A stretch of DNA of 56,043 bases from an uncultured Oscillospiraceae bacterium (lineage in GTDB: Bacteria; Bacillota; Clostridia; Oscillospirales; Oscillospiraceae): contig CANQMO010000018.1 of assembly GCA_947624985.1 (NCBI GenBank), forward strand, positions 1 to 56,043, written 5' to 3'. The notes under the pieces are model-generated. The model was not told the DNA's origin. It ran no database searches and worked only from the letters and a program-made list of their open reading frames with translations. Positions within the stretch are counted from its first letter, which is position 1. Every line of letters starts with the position of its first letter. Both the position numbers and the translations under genes were made by a program. Positions 50,228 through 56,043 of this stretch are shown piece after piece.

Positions 50228-50425
50228 TTATATCCCCAGTATCTGTTCGGACGAGACGTGGTACAGCCTGCACAGCGCTATCAAATGGCGAAGGGGAAGT
50301 TCGTTTGCGCCGCGCTCATACCGGGCGTACATCGTTTGGGACGTGCCCGAATAGGCCGCCGCCTGCTCCTGGGTCAGGTCATGATCCTCTCGGAGCGCCC
50401 GTATCCGTTCCTGATATATCTCCAT
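50228..50425 (-). CDS. small XRE-family helix-turn-helix protein
   Basis: A 65-residue protein that is essentially one HTH_3 domain (IRALREDHDLTQEQAAAYSG, TSQTMYARYERGANELPLRHL, residues ~5-60). It starts four bases after the stop of the upstream ribbon-helix-helix gene, forming a two-gene unit of DNA-binding proteins. It converges on valS. Confidence 0.85.
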   Translation of the reverse strand: MEIYQERIRALREDHDLTQEQAAAYSGTSQTMYARYERGANELPLRHLIALCRLYHVSSEQILGI

Positions 50426-50429
50426 GGCC

Positions 50430-50600
50430 TTATCTCCGGCCCAGCTCGATCGGGCCGTGTTCCTTTTCGTACTGCTCCACGCACCGGCGGATAAGGATCA
50501 GTATCTGGCTATTGGCGGACCGTCCTTCATAGTCCGCCACGATATGGAGCTTGTCCAAAAGCTCCGGCTCTATCCGAATGGAAAGACTCTTTGTGACCAT
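50430..50600 (-). CDS. Arc/MetJ-type ribbon-helix-helix protein (56 aa)
   Basis: A short minus-strand gene starting ATG 50600 with GAGGTG five to six bases upstream. The 56-residue product opens with the RHH beta-strand SLSIRIEPELLDKL and continues with GRSANSQILILIRRCVEQYE, the Arc-like helices. The RHH-then-XRE order recalls small autoregulated modules or antitoxins, but no toxin gene is visible. A near-palindrome AAACA...TGTTT (50618-50634) upstream could be its operator. Confidence 0.75.
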   Translation of the reverse strand: MVTKSLSIRIEPELLDKLHIVADYEGRSANSQILILIRRCVEQYEKEHGPIELGRR

Positions 50601-50714
50601 AAAAACACCTCAAAACAAACATATTATGTGTTTATTTTAGGTTGAAGATGTGGTATACGGTCGGAAATGGATATATATCATATCTAAAATATGTTTAAAA
50701 GGAGATGAACTGCC

Positions 50715-50871
50715 ATGGCTGACTATCAAAAGATGTATTACATACTGTGCCGGGCGGCGGACAAGGCGTTAGACGTGTTGCCGGAGAGCCCGGAAAATAA
50801 GGATGTGCGCTCTCTTGCAGCTGACCCTTGACCGGGCGGAGGAGATGTACATCAACACAGCGGAGGACTGA
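50715..50871 (+). pseudogene. frameshifted small gene (YabB-like acidic helical protein of clostridial type)
   Basis: ATG 50715, with GGAG upstream, reads MADYQKMYYILCRAADKALD and stops after 38 codons at 50829-50831. In another frame the sequence continues coherently from about 50813 as LLQLTLDRAEEMYINTAED to TGA 50871. The joined product (~52-53 residues) resembles a short conserved clostridial protein of about 60 residues with a DxAEExYI ending. One extra base (or two missing) near 50810-50814 explains the break. It lies upstream of the spoIIA operon. Confidence 0.6.
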
Positions 50872-50955
50872 GCTTGCTGCCGTCACGCGGCACAGAGGGT
50901 GTTTTGCGGCCGCCGGCACGCTTCGACGGCAAACGACACAACGGATATTTTAAAA

Positions 50956-51021
50956 TAGCGCCGTACAGGGAATGTACGGCGCTATAATGATCATCGCAAG
51001 GCGAAAACGAAAGTTTTCGCC
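50956..51021. other. two hairpins upstream of spoIIAA
   Basis: TAGCGCCGTACA (50956-50967)/TGTACGGCGCTA (50973-50984) and GGCGAAAAC/GTTTTCGCC with a GAAA tetraloop (51000-51021). Neither has a clear T-run; they may terminate or cap the leader of the spoIIA message. Confidence 0.5.
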
Positions 51022-51089
51022 GCCAGACGACACGTTTGGCAGCAAATGATCCGATAATCATTATCGCTATGCAAAGGAGATGGACGAGC

Positions 51090-51410
51090 ATGAAGGTGAC
51101 TTCCGGATATCAGGACGGGAAGCTTACGCTGTATTTGCAGGGGGAACTGGACCATCACGAGGCGTCGGCGGCCCTGCGGCGTATCGGCAGGACCCTGGAC
51201 GACTACCTGCCCCAGGACTGCGTGATCGACATGGACGGGCTGACGTTCATGGATTCCTCCGGCATAGCGCTGATCCTGAAGATATCCCGCCTGATGGAGG
51301 AGACCGGAGGGCGGGCCTGGGTGGCCAACGCCAAAAACCAGCCCCTGAAGGTCATCGACGCGTCGGGGATCGACCGTATGATAAAAATATCCACCGCGGC
51401 GAAGCAGTGA
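51090..51410 (+). CDS. spoIIAA: anti-sigma F factor antagonist SpoIIAA
   Basis: A 106-residue STAS-domain protein (LTLYLQGELDHHEASAALRR; DMDGLTFMDSSGIALILK). The phosphorylatable serine lies in DSSG (S56/S57). When unphosphorylated it frees sigma F from SpoIIAB in the forespore. ATG 51090 follows AAGGAG. First gene of the spoIIAA-spoIIAB-sigF operon. Confidence 0.95.
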   Translation: MKVTSGYQDGKLTLYLQGELDHHEASAALRRIGRTLDDYLPQDCVIDMDGLTFMDSSGIALILKISRLMEETGGRAWVANAKNQPLKVIDASGIDRMIKISTAAKQ

Positions 51411-51438
51411 GGCTTTGCCGCTTACATAGGAGGGAGCC

Positions 51439-51876
51439 ATGAAACAGCACAACTACATAAAACTGGAATTTCCAGCCCGGAGCGTGAACGAGGGCTTTGC
51501 CCGGGCCGCGGCGGCGGCCTTCGCGGCCCAGATGGACCCCACCATGGAAGAGCTGGGCGACATCAAAACGGCGGTGAGCGAGGCGGTGACCAACGCCATC
51601 GTCCACGCCTACCCGGATACGGTGGGACCGGTGCAAATGCGGCTGCGTATCCTGGACGGGAACGTGCTCCAGATCACGGTCCGGGACCGGGGCCGGGGCA
51701 TCCCGGACGTGAAAAAGGCCATGGAACCCATGTTCTCCACCGGCGGGGAGGAGAGAAGCGGCATGGGCTTTACCATCATGGGCAGCTTTATGGACGGGCT
51801 GAAGGTCCGCTCCGCCGTGGACAGGGGCACCACCGTGACCATGAGCAAACGCATTCAGGTGAAGGCGAACGCATAA
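51439..51876 (+). CDS. spoIIAB: anti-sigma F factor / serine kinase SpoIIAB
   Basis: A 145-residue GHKL-fold kinase. N-box AVSEAVTNAIVHAYP, G1 box RDRGRGIPDV and G2 box SGMGFTIM are present. It binds sigma F and phosphorylates SpoIIAA. GGAGGGAGCC precedes the ATG. The following sigF starts on the next base after its stop. Confidence 0.95.
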   Translation: MKQHNYIKLEFPARSVNEGFARAAAAAFAAQMDPTMEELGDIKTAVSEAVTNAIVHAYPDTVGPVQMRLRILDGNVLQITVRDRGRGIPDVKKAMEPMFSTGGEERSGMGFTIMGSFMDGLKVRSAVDRGTTVTMSKRIQVKANA

Positions 51877-52581
51877 GTGGACGAGACGATAACTCTTTTG
51901 CGGGCCGCCCAGTCCGGGGACCGGGAGGCGGCGGGCCGGATGATCGAGGCGAACACGGGCCTCATATGGAGCGTGGCCAGGCGGTTTTTCGGCCGGGGCG
52001 TGGAACCGGACGACCTGTATCAGCTGGGCTGTCTGGGCTTTTTGAAGGCCATCGACGGCTTTGACGAGAGCTATGGCACCCGCTTTTCCACCTATGCCGT
52101 GCCCAAGATATCCGGGGAGATACGCCGCTTCCTCCGGGACGACGGGGCGGTGAAGGTGAGCCGGGGTATCAAGGAGCGGGCCGCGTCCATCCGGGCCGCC
52201 CGGAAGCAGCTGGAGCAGGAGCTGGGACGGGACCCTACCGTGTCGGAGCTGGCGGCACAGACCGGGTTCACGGCGGAGGATATCGCCGTGGCGGAGACGG
52301 CCACCGTGCCCATCGAGTCCCTGCAACAGCCCACCGGGGAGGAGGGCTTCTCCCTGGAGCAAATGCTGGGCGACTGGACGGTGGAGGAAAAGCTGGTGGA
52401 GCGCGTGGCCCTGCGGCAGGCCATCGAGGAACTGCCGGAGAAGGAGCGGCAGGTGGTCTTTCTGCGGTTCTACCACGGCATGACCCAGGACCGGGCCAGC
52501 CGGGTGCTGGGGGTGAGCCAGGTGCAGGTGTCCCGGCTGGAGCGCCGGGCGGTGAAGCTGCTGCGGGAGCTTTTGGAATAA
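51877..52581 (+). CDS. sigF: RNA polymerase sporulation sigma factor SigF
   Basis: A 234-residue sigma-70 family factor: region 2 (ARRFFGRGVEPDDLYQLGCLGFLKAI, GTRFSTYAVPKISGEIRRFL), region 3 (RDPTVSELAAQTGF) and region 4 (LPEKERQVVFLRFYHGMTQ, VLGVSQVQVSRLERRAVKLL). It directs early forespore transcription. Start GTG 51877 abuts the spoIIAB stop. Repeat R2 copy 2 begins at its stop codon. Confidence 0.95.
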   Translation: MDETITLLRAAQSGDREAAGRMIEANTGLIWSVARRFFGRGVEPDDLYQLGCLGFLKAIDGFDESYGTRFSTYAVPKISGEIRRFLRDDGAVKVSRGIKERAASIRAARKQLEQELGRDPTVSELAAQTGFTAEDIAVAETATVPIESLQQPTGEEGFSLEQMLGDWTVEEKLVERVALRQAIEELPEKERQVVFLRFYHGMTQDRASRVLGVSQVQVSRLERRAVKLLRELLE

Positions 52582-52818
52582 AGCGGACGTGTTTTGGCAC
52601 GTCCGCTTCAGACTGTCAAAGAAGGGATAAACGGGAGCGAAGCCCGGTCAGGGCGAGCCAGGCGGCGAAGCCGCCTGTGAAGTCAAAAGCCGTTGTGCGA
52701 CAGGCTTTTGACTTCCTGCCGGCGGGATTCACTTCCGCCGAGCAGTTTCTATCAGAGCGGTCAAAAAACTCGTTTTTTGACAAGCTCGAGCGGACGTGTT
52801 TTGGCACGTCCGCTTTTC
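52581..52818 (+). repeat. R2 element, copy 2, flanked by duplicated terminator hairpins
   Basis: Left hairpin 52581-52608 (AAGCGGACGTG, loop TTTTGG) and right hairpin 52790-52813 have the same sequence, unlike the hairpins at copy 1. The 182-bp core (52609-52790) aligns along its whole length with copy 1. The variable stem is AGGCGGC/GCCGCCT here versus GCGCGG/CCGCGC there. The right hairpin keeps the CTTTTCC tail and is the functional terminator of the spoIIA operon. Confidence 0.88.
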
Positions 52819-52819
52819 C

Positions 52820-52848
52820 TTTACAGCTGGGGCGGGAAAAGGTATAAT
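52820..52848 (+). promoter_or_regulatory. promoter of sdaAB-sdaAA
   Basis: TTTACA (52820-52825), 17 bp, TATAAT (52843-52848), starting directly after the R2 terminator tail. Confidence 0.7.
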
Positions 52849-52877
52849 CAAAGAAGAACATAAGGGAGGCGCGGCGG

Positions 52878-53546
52878 ATGAATATCTTCGACATCATGGG
52901 CCCGGTGATGGTGGGGCCGTCCTCGTCCCACACGGCGGGGGCGGTGCGTATCGGACGCACGGCCCGGCGGCTGCTGGGCTCCCAGCCGGTGCGGGCGGAT
53001 ATACTGCTGCACGGCTCCTTCGCCGCCACCGGCGCGGGCCACGGCACGGACCGGGCCATCGTGGCGGGGCTGCTGGGCATGGCCCCGGACGACCCGGACA
53101 TCCCCAAGAGCCTGTGGCTGGCCGAGGGCGTGGGCATGGCCGTCACCATCCGCACCGGGGAGATACGAAACGCCCACCCCAACACGGCCCTTCTCACCGT
53201 CACCAACACCGAAGAGCGGACCCTCACCGTGTCCGCCTCGTCCCTGGGCGGCGGGCGTATCCGGGTCAACGCCATCGACGGCATGGAGGCGGCCTTTTCC
53301 GGCGAATATCCCACCCTCATCATCCGCAACGAGGACCGGCCCGGCATCCTTTCCGAGGTGACCCGGGCGCTGGGGGACAGCGGGGCCAACATCGCCACGG
53401 TACAGCTTTACCGGGACCGGCGCGGGGGTCTGGCCGTGACGGTCATCGAGTGTGACGAGCCGCTGGACCAGCGGCTTTTGAACGAGCTCGCGGGTCTGGA
53501 CGGCGTGGTACGGTGCACCTATCTGGACAGGGAGAAGGAGGACTGA
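52878..53546 (+). CDS. sdaAB: L-serine ammonia-lyase, iron-sulfur-dependent, beta subunit
   Basis: A 222-residue subunit. The N-terminal domain (FDIMGPVMVGPSSSHTAGAVRIG, GSFAATGAGHGTDRAIVAGLLG) is followed by a C-terminal ACT domain (~147-215; TLIIRNEDRPGILSEVTRAL), which in relatives binds serine or regulates. With SdaAA it deaminates serine to pyruvate and ammonia. RBS GGGAGG. The alpha gene follows two bases downstream. Confidence 0.95.
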   Translation: MNIFDIMGPVMVGPSSSHTAGAVRIGRTARRLLGSQPVRADILLHGSFAATGAGHGTDRAIVAGLLGMAPDDPDIPKSLWLAEGVGMAVTIRTGEIRNAHPNTALLTVTNTEERTLTVSASSLGGGRIRVNAIDGMEAAFSGEYPTLIIRNEDRPGILSEVTRALGDSGANIATVQLYRDRRGGLAVTVIECDEPLDQRLLNELAGLDGVVRCTYLDREKED

Positions 53547-53548
53547 AA

Positions 53549-54394
53549 ATGGCTTTCACATCGGTGCGCTCGCTGCTGGAGGCGGCGGAGAGCACGGAGC
53601 TCTGGCGGTCGGTGCTGGCGGACGACTGCCGGGACCGGGACGCTGACGAGGCGGAGAGCATGGGGAAAATGACCGCTCTCTGGCGGGCCATGGAACGGTC
53701 CGCGGCGGAGTATGAGCCGGCCCGGCGCAGCCCCAGCGGCCTGTCCGGCGGCCAGGGGGCCAAAATGGCCGCGGCGGCGGGCACCCTTTGCGGGCGCTTT
53801 ATGCAGCGGGTGATCGCCACGGCCTTGATGGTGGGCGAGCAGAACGCCTGTATGGGGCGGATCGTGGCCGCGCCCACGGCGGGGGCCAGCGGGGTTCTGC
53901 CGGCGGTGCTGCTGCCCCTGCGGGACCGGGACGGTCTTTCCGACGAGCGCATGGTCCAGTGCCTCTATGTGGCGGCGGGCTTCGGCCAGGTGATCGCGAC
54001 CCGGGCCTCCATCGCCGGGGCCGAGGGCGGCTGTCAGGCGGAGATCGGCTCCGCCTCGGCCATGGCCGCCGCCGCGCTGGTCCATGCTCGGGGCGGCACG
54101 GCGGAACAGATGGCCGCCGCCTGCGCCATCGCCCTGCAAAACGTGATGGGACTGGTGTGCGACCCGGTGGCGGGACTGGTGGAGGAGCCCTGCGTCAAGC
54201 GCAACGTGATGGGGGCGGTGAACGCCCTGGCCTGTGCGGACATGGCTCTGGCCGGTATCGCCTCCGCCATCCCCTGCGACCAGGTCATCGACGCCATGGC
54301 CGCCGTGGGCCGGGCCATGCCCGCCGCCCTGCGGGAGACGGGGGAAGGGGGCCTTGCCGCTACCCCCGCCGGCCGCAAGATCGCCGAACGGTAA
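53549..54394 (+). CDS. sdaAA: L-serine ammonia-lyase, iron-sulfur-dependent, alpha subunit
   Basis: A 281-residue catalytic subunit with the 4Fe-4S cysteines in NACMGRIVAAPTAGASG and GLVCDPVAGLVEEPCVKRN. AAGGAGG precedes ATG 53549. The split alpha/beta arrangement is the Gram-positive type. Repeat R3 copy 2 follows the stop codon. Confidence 0.95.
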   Translation: MAFTSVRSLLEAAESTELWRSVLADDCRDRDADEAESMGKMTALWRAMERSAAEYEPARRSPSGLSGGQGAKMAAAAGTLCGRFMQRVIATALMVGEQNACMGRIVAAPTAGASGVLPAVLLPLRDRDGLSDERMVQCLYVAAGFGQVIATRASIAGAEGGCQAEIGSASAMAAAALVHARGGTAEQMAAACAIALQNVMGLVCDPVAGLVEEPCVKRNVMGAVNALACADMALAGIASAIPCDQVIDAMAAVGRAMPAALRETGEGGLAATPAGRKIAER

Positions 54395-54399
54395 GAGAG

Positions 54400-54566
54400 G
54401 TTTAACGTTCTATTTCGGTATCGGGACCTGTCCGAAAGCATTTCCACCCGCTCGCGTTCCGTTGGCGCGTCCGAAAATCGCGGGCGGAAACGCTTCCGGC
54501 CCGGTCTTCGGACTTTTGGTGCGCTGTCCTAAAGGTCATGGCCGTAACAGGGTAGATCAGAACAAC
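54400..54566 (+). repeat. R3 structured repeat, copy 2
   Basis: Core 54423-54543 aligns with 46158-46277. The stem TTTCCACCCGC/GCGGGCGGAAA has one A-C mismatch relative to copy 1. Flanks TTTAACG and TAACAG...AGAAC are shared with copy 1, but the extra CATGGCGGG hairpin is absent. Together with the promoter at 54626 it fills the 331-bp gap before the crotonase gene. Confidence 0.85.
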
Positions 54567-54625
54567 GGCCCGGGGATTTTTTCATGAAATTCCGTAAAAA
54601 GTAGGCGAATCCTGCGCGATTGCAC

Positions 54626-54654
54626 TTGATAAATCGGGGGATTGCCACTATAAT
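54626..54654 (+). promoter_or_regulatory. promoter of the crotonase/hbd operon with flanking inverted repeat
   Basis: TTGATA (54626-54631), 17 bp, TATAAT (54649-54654). Inverted words GATTGCAC (54618-54625) and GTGCAATC (54690-54697) flank the promoter and start point, a plausible operator pair. Confidence 0.72.
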
Positions 54655-54725
54655 AACAATTGGTGCGGAGCGATTCGCGCCGCCAAATCGTGCAATCATT
54701 CCAAATCCGATTTAGGAGGGGTAAC

Positions 54726-55502
54726 ATGGCATTTGTGGAATTGGAAGTCAAAGGCCAGATCGGCGTTTTGACCATCAACCGTCCTGAGGCGCTCAACGCG
54801 CTCAATGACAAAGTCATCAGCGAACTGGACAAGGTCCTGGACAGCGTGGACGTGGGCACGGTGCGCTGCCTGATCGTGACCGGCGCGGGGCAGAAGGCGT
54901 TCGTGGCCGGCGCCGACATCGCCCAGATGAGCGGTCTGACCAAGGCGGAGGGCGAGGCCTTCGGCAAGCTGGGCAACGACGTTTTCCGCAAGCTGGAGAC
55001 GCTGCCCATCCCCACCATCGCCGCGGTGAACGGCTTTGCGCTGGGCGGCGGGTGCGAGCTTTCCATGAGCTGCGATATCCGTCTGGCGGCCGACACCGCC
55101 GTGTTCGGTCAGCCCGAGGTGGGCCTGGGGATCACGCCCGGCTTCGGCGGCACCCAGCGTCTGGCCCGTCTCGTGGGCATGGGCAAGGCCAAGGAGCTCA
55201 TCTATACCGCCCGCAACATCAAGGCTCCGGAGGCCCTGGCCTGCGGTCTGGTCCAGGCGGTCTATCCCGCGGACGAGCTGATGGCGGAGGCGGAGAAAAT
55301 GGCGAACCGTATCGCCGGCAACGCCCCCATTGCCGTCCGGGCCTGCAAGAAGGCCATCAACGACGGCCTGCAGGTGGATATGGACAAGGCCATCGTGGTG
55401 GAGGAGAAGCTGTTCGGCTCCTGCTTCGAGACCAGGGACCAGCGCAACGCCATGGCCGCTTTCGTGGAAAAGCGCAAGCACGACCCCTTTGAGAACTGCT
55501 GA
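54726..55502 (+). CDS. crt: enoyl-CoA hydratase / crotonase (3-hydroxybutyryl-CoA dehydratase)
   Basis: A 258-residue crotonase-fold enzyme. Oxyanion-hole regions AFVAGADIAQM and NGFALGGGCELSMSCD are present, and both catalytic glutamates are conserved (GGCEL and FGQPEVGLG). It hydrates crotonyl-CoA or dehydrates 3-hydroxybutyryl-CoA in the butyrate pathway. AGGAGGGG precedes ATG 54726. hbd follows 59 bp downstream. Confidence 0.93.
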   Translation: MAFVELEVKGQIGVLTINRPEALNALNDKVISELDKVLDSVDVGTVRCLIVTGAGQKAFVAGADIAQMSGLTKAEGEAFGKLGNDVFRKLETLPIPTIAAVNGFALGGGCELSMSCDIRLAADTAVFGQPEVGLGITPGFGGTQRLARLVGMGKAKELIYTARNIKAPEALACGLVQAVYPADELMAEAEKMANRIAGNAPIAVRACKKAINDGLQVDMDKAIVVEEKLFGSCFETRDQRNAMAAFVEKRKHDPFENC

Positions 55503-55561
55503 GAGCAGCGGTACATAAATCTGTCATCAAATAAAATTAAGTTTTTATAGGAGGATCAATA

Positions 55562-56043
55562 ATGAAGGTAGCAGTATTCGGCGCGGGCACCATGGGCAGC
55601 GGTATCGCCCAGGTCTTTGCCGCGAAGGGCCACACCGTCATGATGTTCGCCAGCTCCGTCGCTTCCGCTCAGAAGCACAAGGACAAGCTGGCCGCCTCTC
55701 TTGCCAAGCGCGTGGCGAAGGGCAAGATGACCCAGGAAGCCGTTGACGCCCTGCTGGACAACATCGTCACCGAGGAGCGGCCCGCCGCTGCCGACGCCGA
55801 TCTGGTCATCGAATGCGTCAAGGAGGACATGGAGACCAAAAAGACCCTGCTCAAGGAGCTGGACGCCCTGTGCAAGCCCGAGACGGTCTTTGCGTCCAAC
55901 ACCTCTTCTCTGTCCGTTACCGAAATGGGCAACGGCTTGGCCCACCCCGTCATCGGCATGCACTTTTTCAACCCCGTCCCCAGCATGAAGCTGGTGGAGG
56001 TCATCCGGGGCGCCAACACCACCCAGGAGACCTTTGAGTTCAT
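55562..56043 (+). CDS. hbd: 3-hydroxybutyryl-CoA dehydrogenase (truncated by window end)
   Basis: The first 160 residues of an NAD(P)-binding 3-hydroxyacyl-CoA dehydrogenase. The Rossmann loop VFGAGTMGSGIAQVFAAKGH, ADLVIECVKEDMETKK, FASNTSSLSVTEM and HPVIGMHFFNPVPSMKLVEV (catalytic His region) are typical of Hbd. AGGAGG precedes ATG 55562. With crotonase it forms the central part of butyrate synthesis; the operon probably continues with acyl-CoA dehydrogenase/etf genes beyond the window. Confidence 0.93.
   Translation, partial: MKVAVFGAGTMGSGIAQVFAAKGHTVMMFASSVASAQKHKDKLAASLAKRVAKGKMTQEAVDALLDNIVTEERPAAADADLVIECVKEDMETKKTLLKELDALCKPETVFASNTSSLSVTEMGNGLAHPVIGMHFFNPVPSMKLVEVIRGANTTQETFEF

Overview
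This window is GC-rich chromosomal DNA from an anaerobic, endospore-forming member of the Clostridia. Gene content and style best suit a gut Oscillospirales/Oscillospiraceae-type bacterium; that placement is inference. Supporting evidence is the set of sporulation genes (yabP, yabQ, divIC, spoIIP, a spore-cortex-hydrolase-like gene and the spoIIAA-spoIIAB-sigF operon), butyrate-pathway genes at the right edge (crotonase, then 3-hydroxybutyryl-CoA dehydrogenase), a split Fe-S L-serine dehydratase and an Fe-S aldo/keto reductase. No rRNA, CRISPR array, integrase or transposase gene was seen.

Layout. 1-10.2 kb: tRNA-Thr(CGU), radC, rodA, a DUF975 membrane protein, a NusG-II-domain/Gx-transporter pair, then a divergent tight operon of FHA-SEDS protein, class B penicillin-binding protein, ABC-F ATPase and DUF218 protein. 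10.2-20.6 kb: an amino-sugar locus with SGNH esterase and ROK kinase (minus strand) facing AGE epimerase, a giant double-domain solute-binding lipoprotein, two permeases, nagB and nagA. Together these would import an amino sugar, epimerise or phosphorylate it, deacetylate it and deaminate it to fructose-6-P; no transporter ATPase gene is present. 20.7-33 kb: AAA+ ATPase, hemW, VanW-domain protein, metG, yabP-yabQ-divIC, CBS protein, spoIIP, TSCPD protein, SleB-like protein, rsmG. 33-46 kb: accessory genes (GNAT, GyrI-like, lipoprotein, XRE-membrane regulator, aldo/keto reductase, MATE), pcrA, a DtxR-type regulator, cca, DegV, a coiled-coil protein, HAD and thioesterase. 46-56 kb: trxB-trxA-valS, a small RHH/XRE regulator pair, a frameshifted small gene, the spoIIA operon, sdaAB-sdaAA, crotonase and a truncated hbd.

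The most unusual content lies outside the standard genes. Three intergenic repeat families each occur twice. R1 is a multi-stem element directly after the stop codons of metG and divIC, whose stems differ between copies by compensating changes. R2 is a 182-bp structured element whose two copies are each flanked on both sides by that locus's own transcription-terminator hairpin, as if insertion had duplicated the whole terminator. R3 is a roughly 120-bp foldable element after the thioesterase and sdaAA genes. The solute-binding lipoprotein gene carries a 1,181-bp near-perfect internal duplication, giving one lipoprotein with two virtually identical sugar-binding domains on long acidic linkers. 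Further points are overlapping divergent promoters with a probable leaderless transcript, a second probable leaderless gene (pcrA), a thioredoxin reductase without NADPH motifs, and a SleB-like domain lacking its catalytic glutamate.
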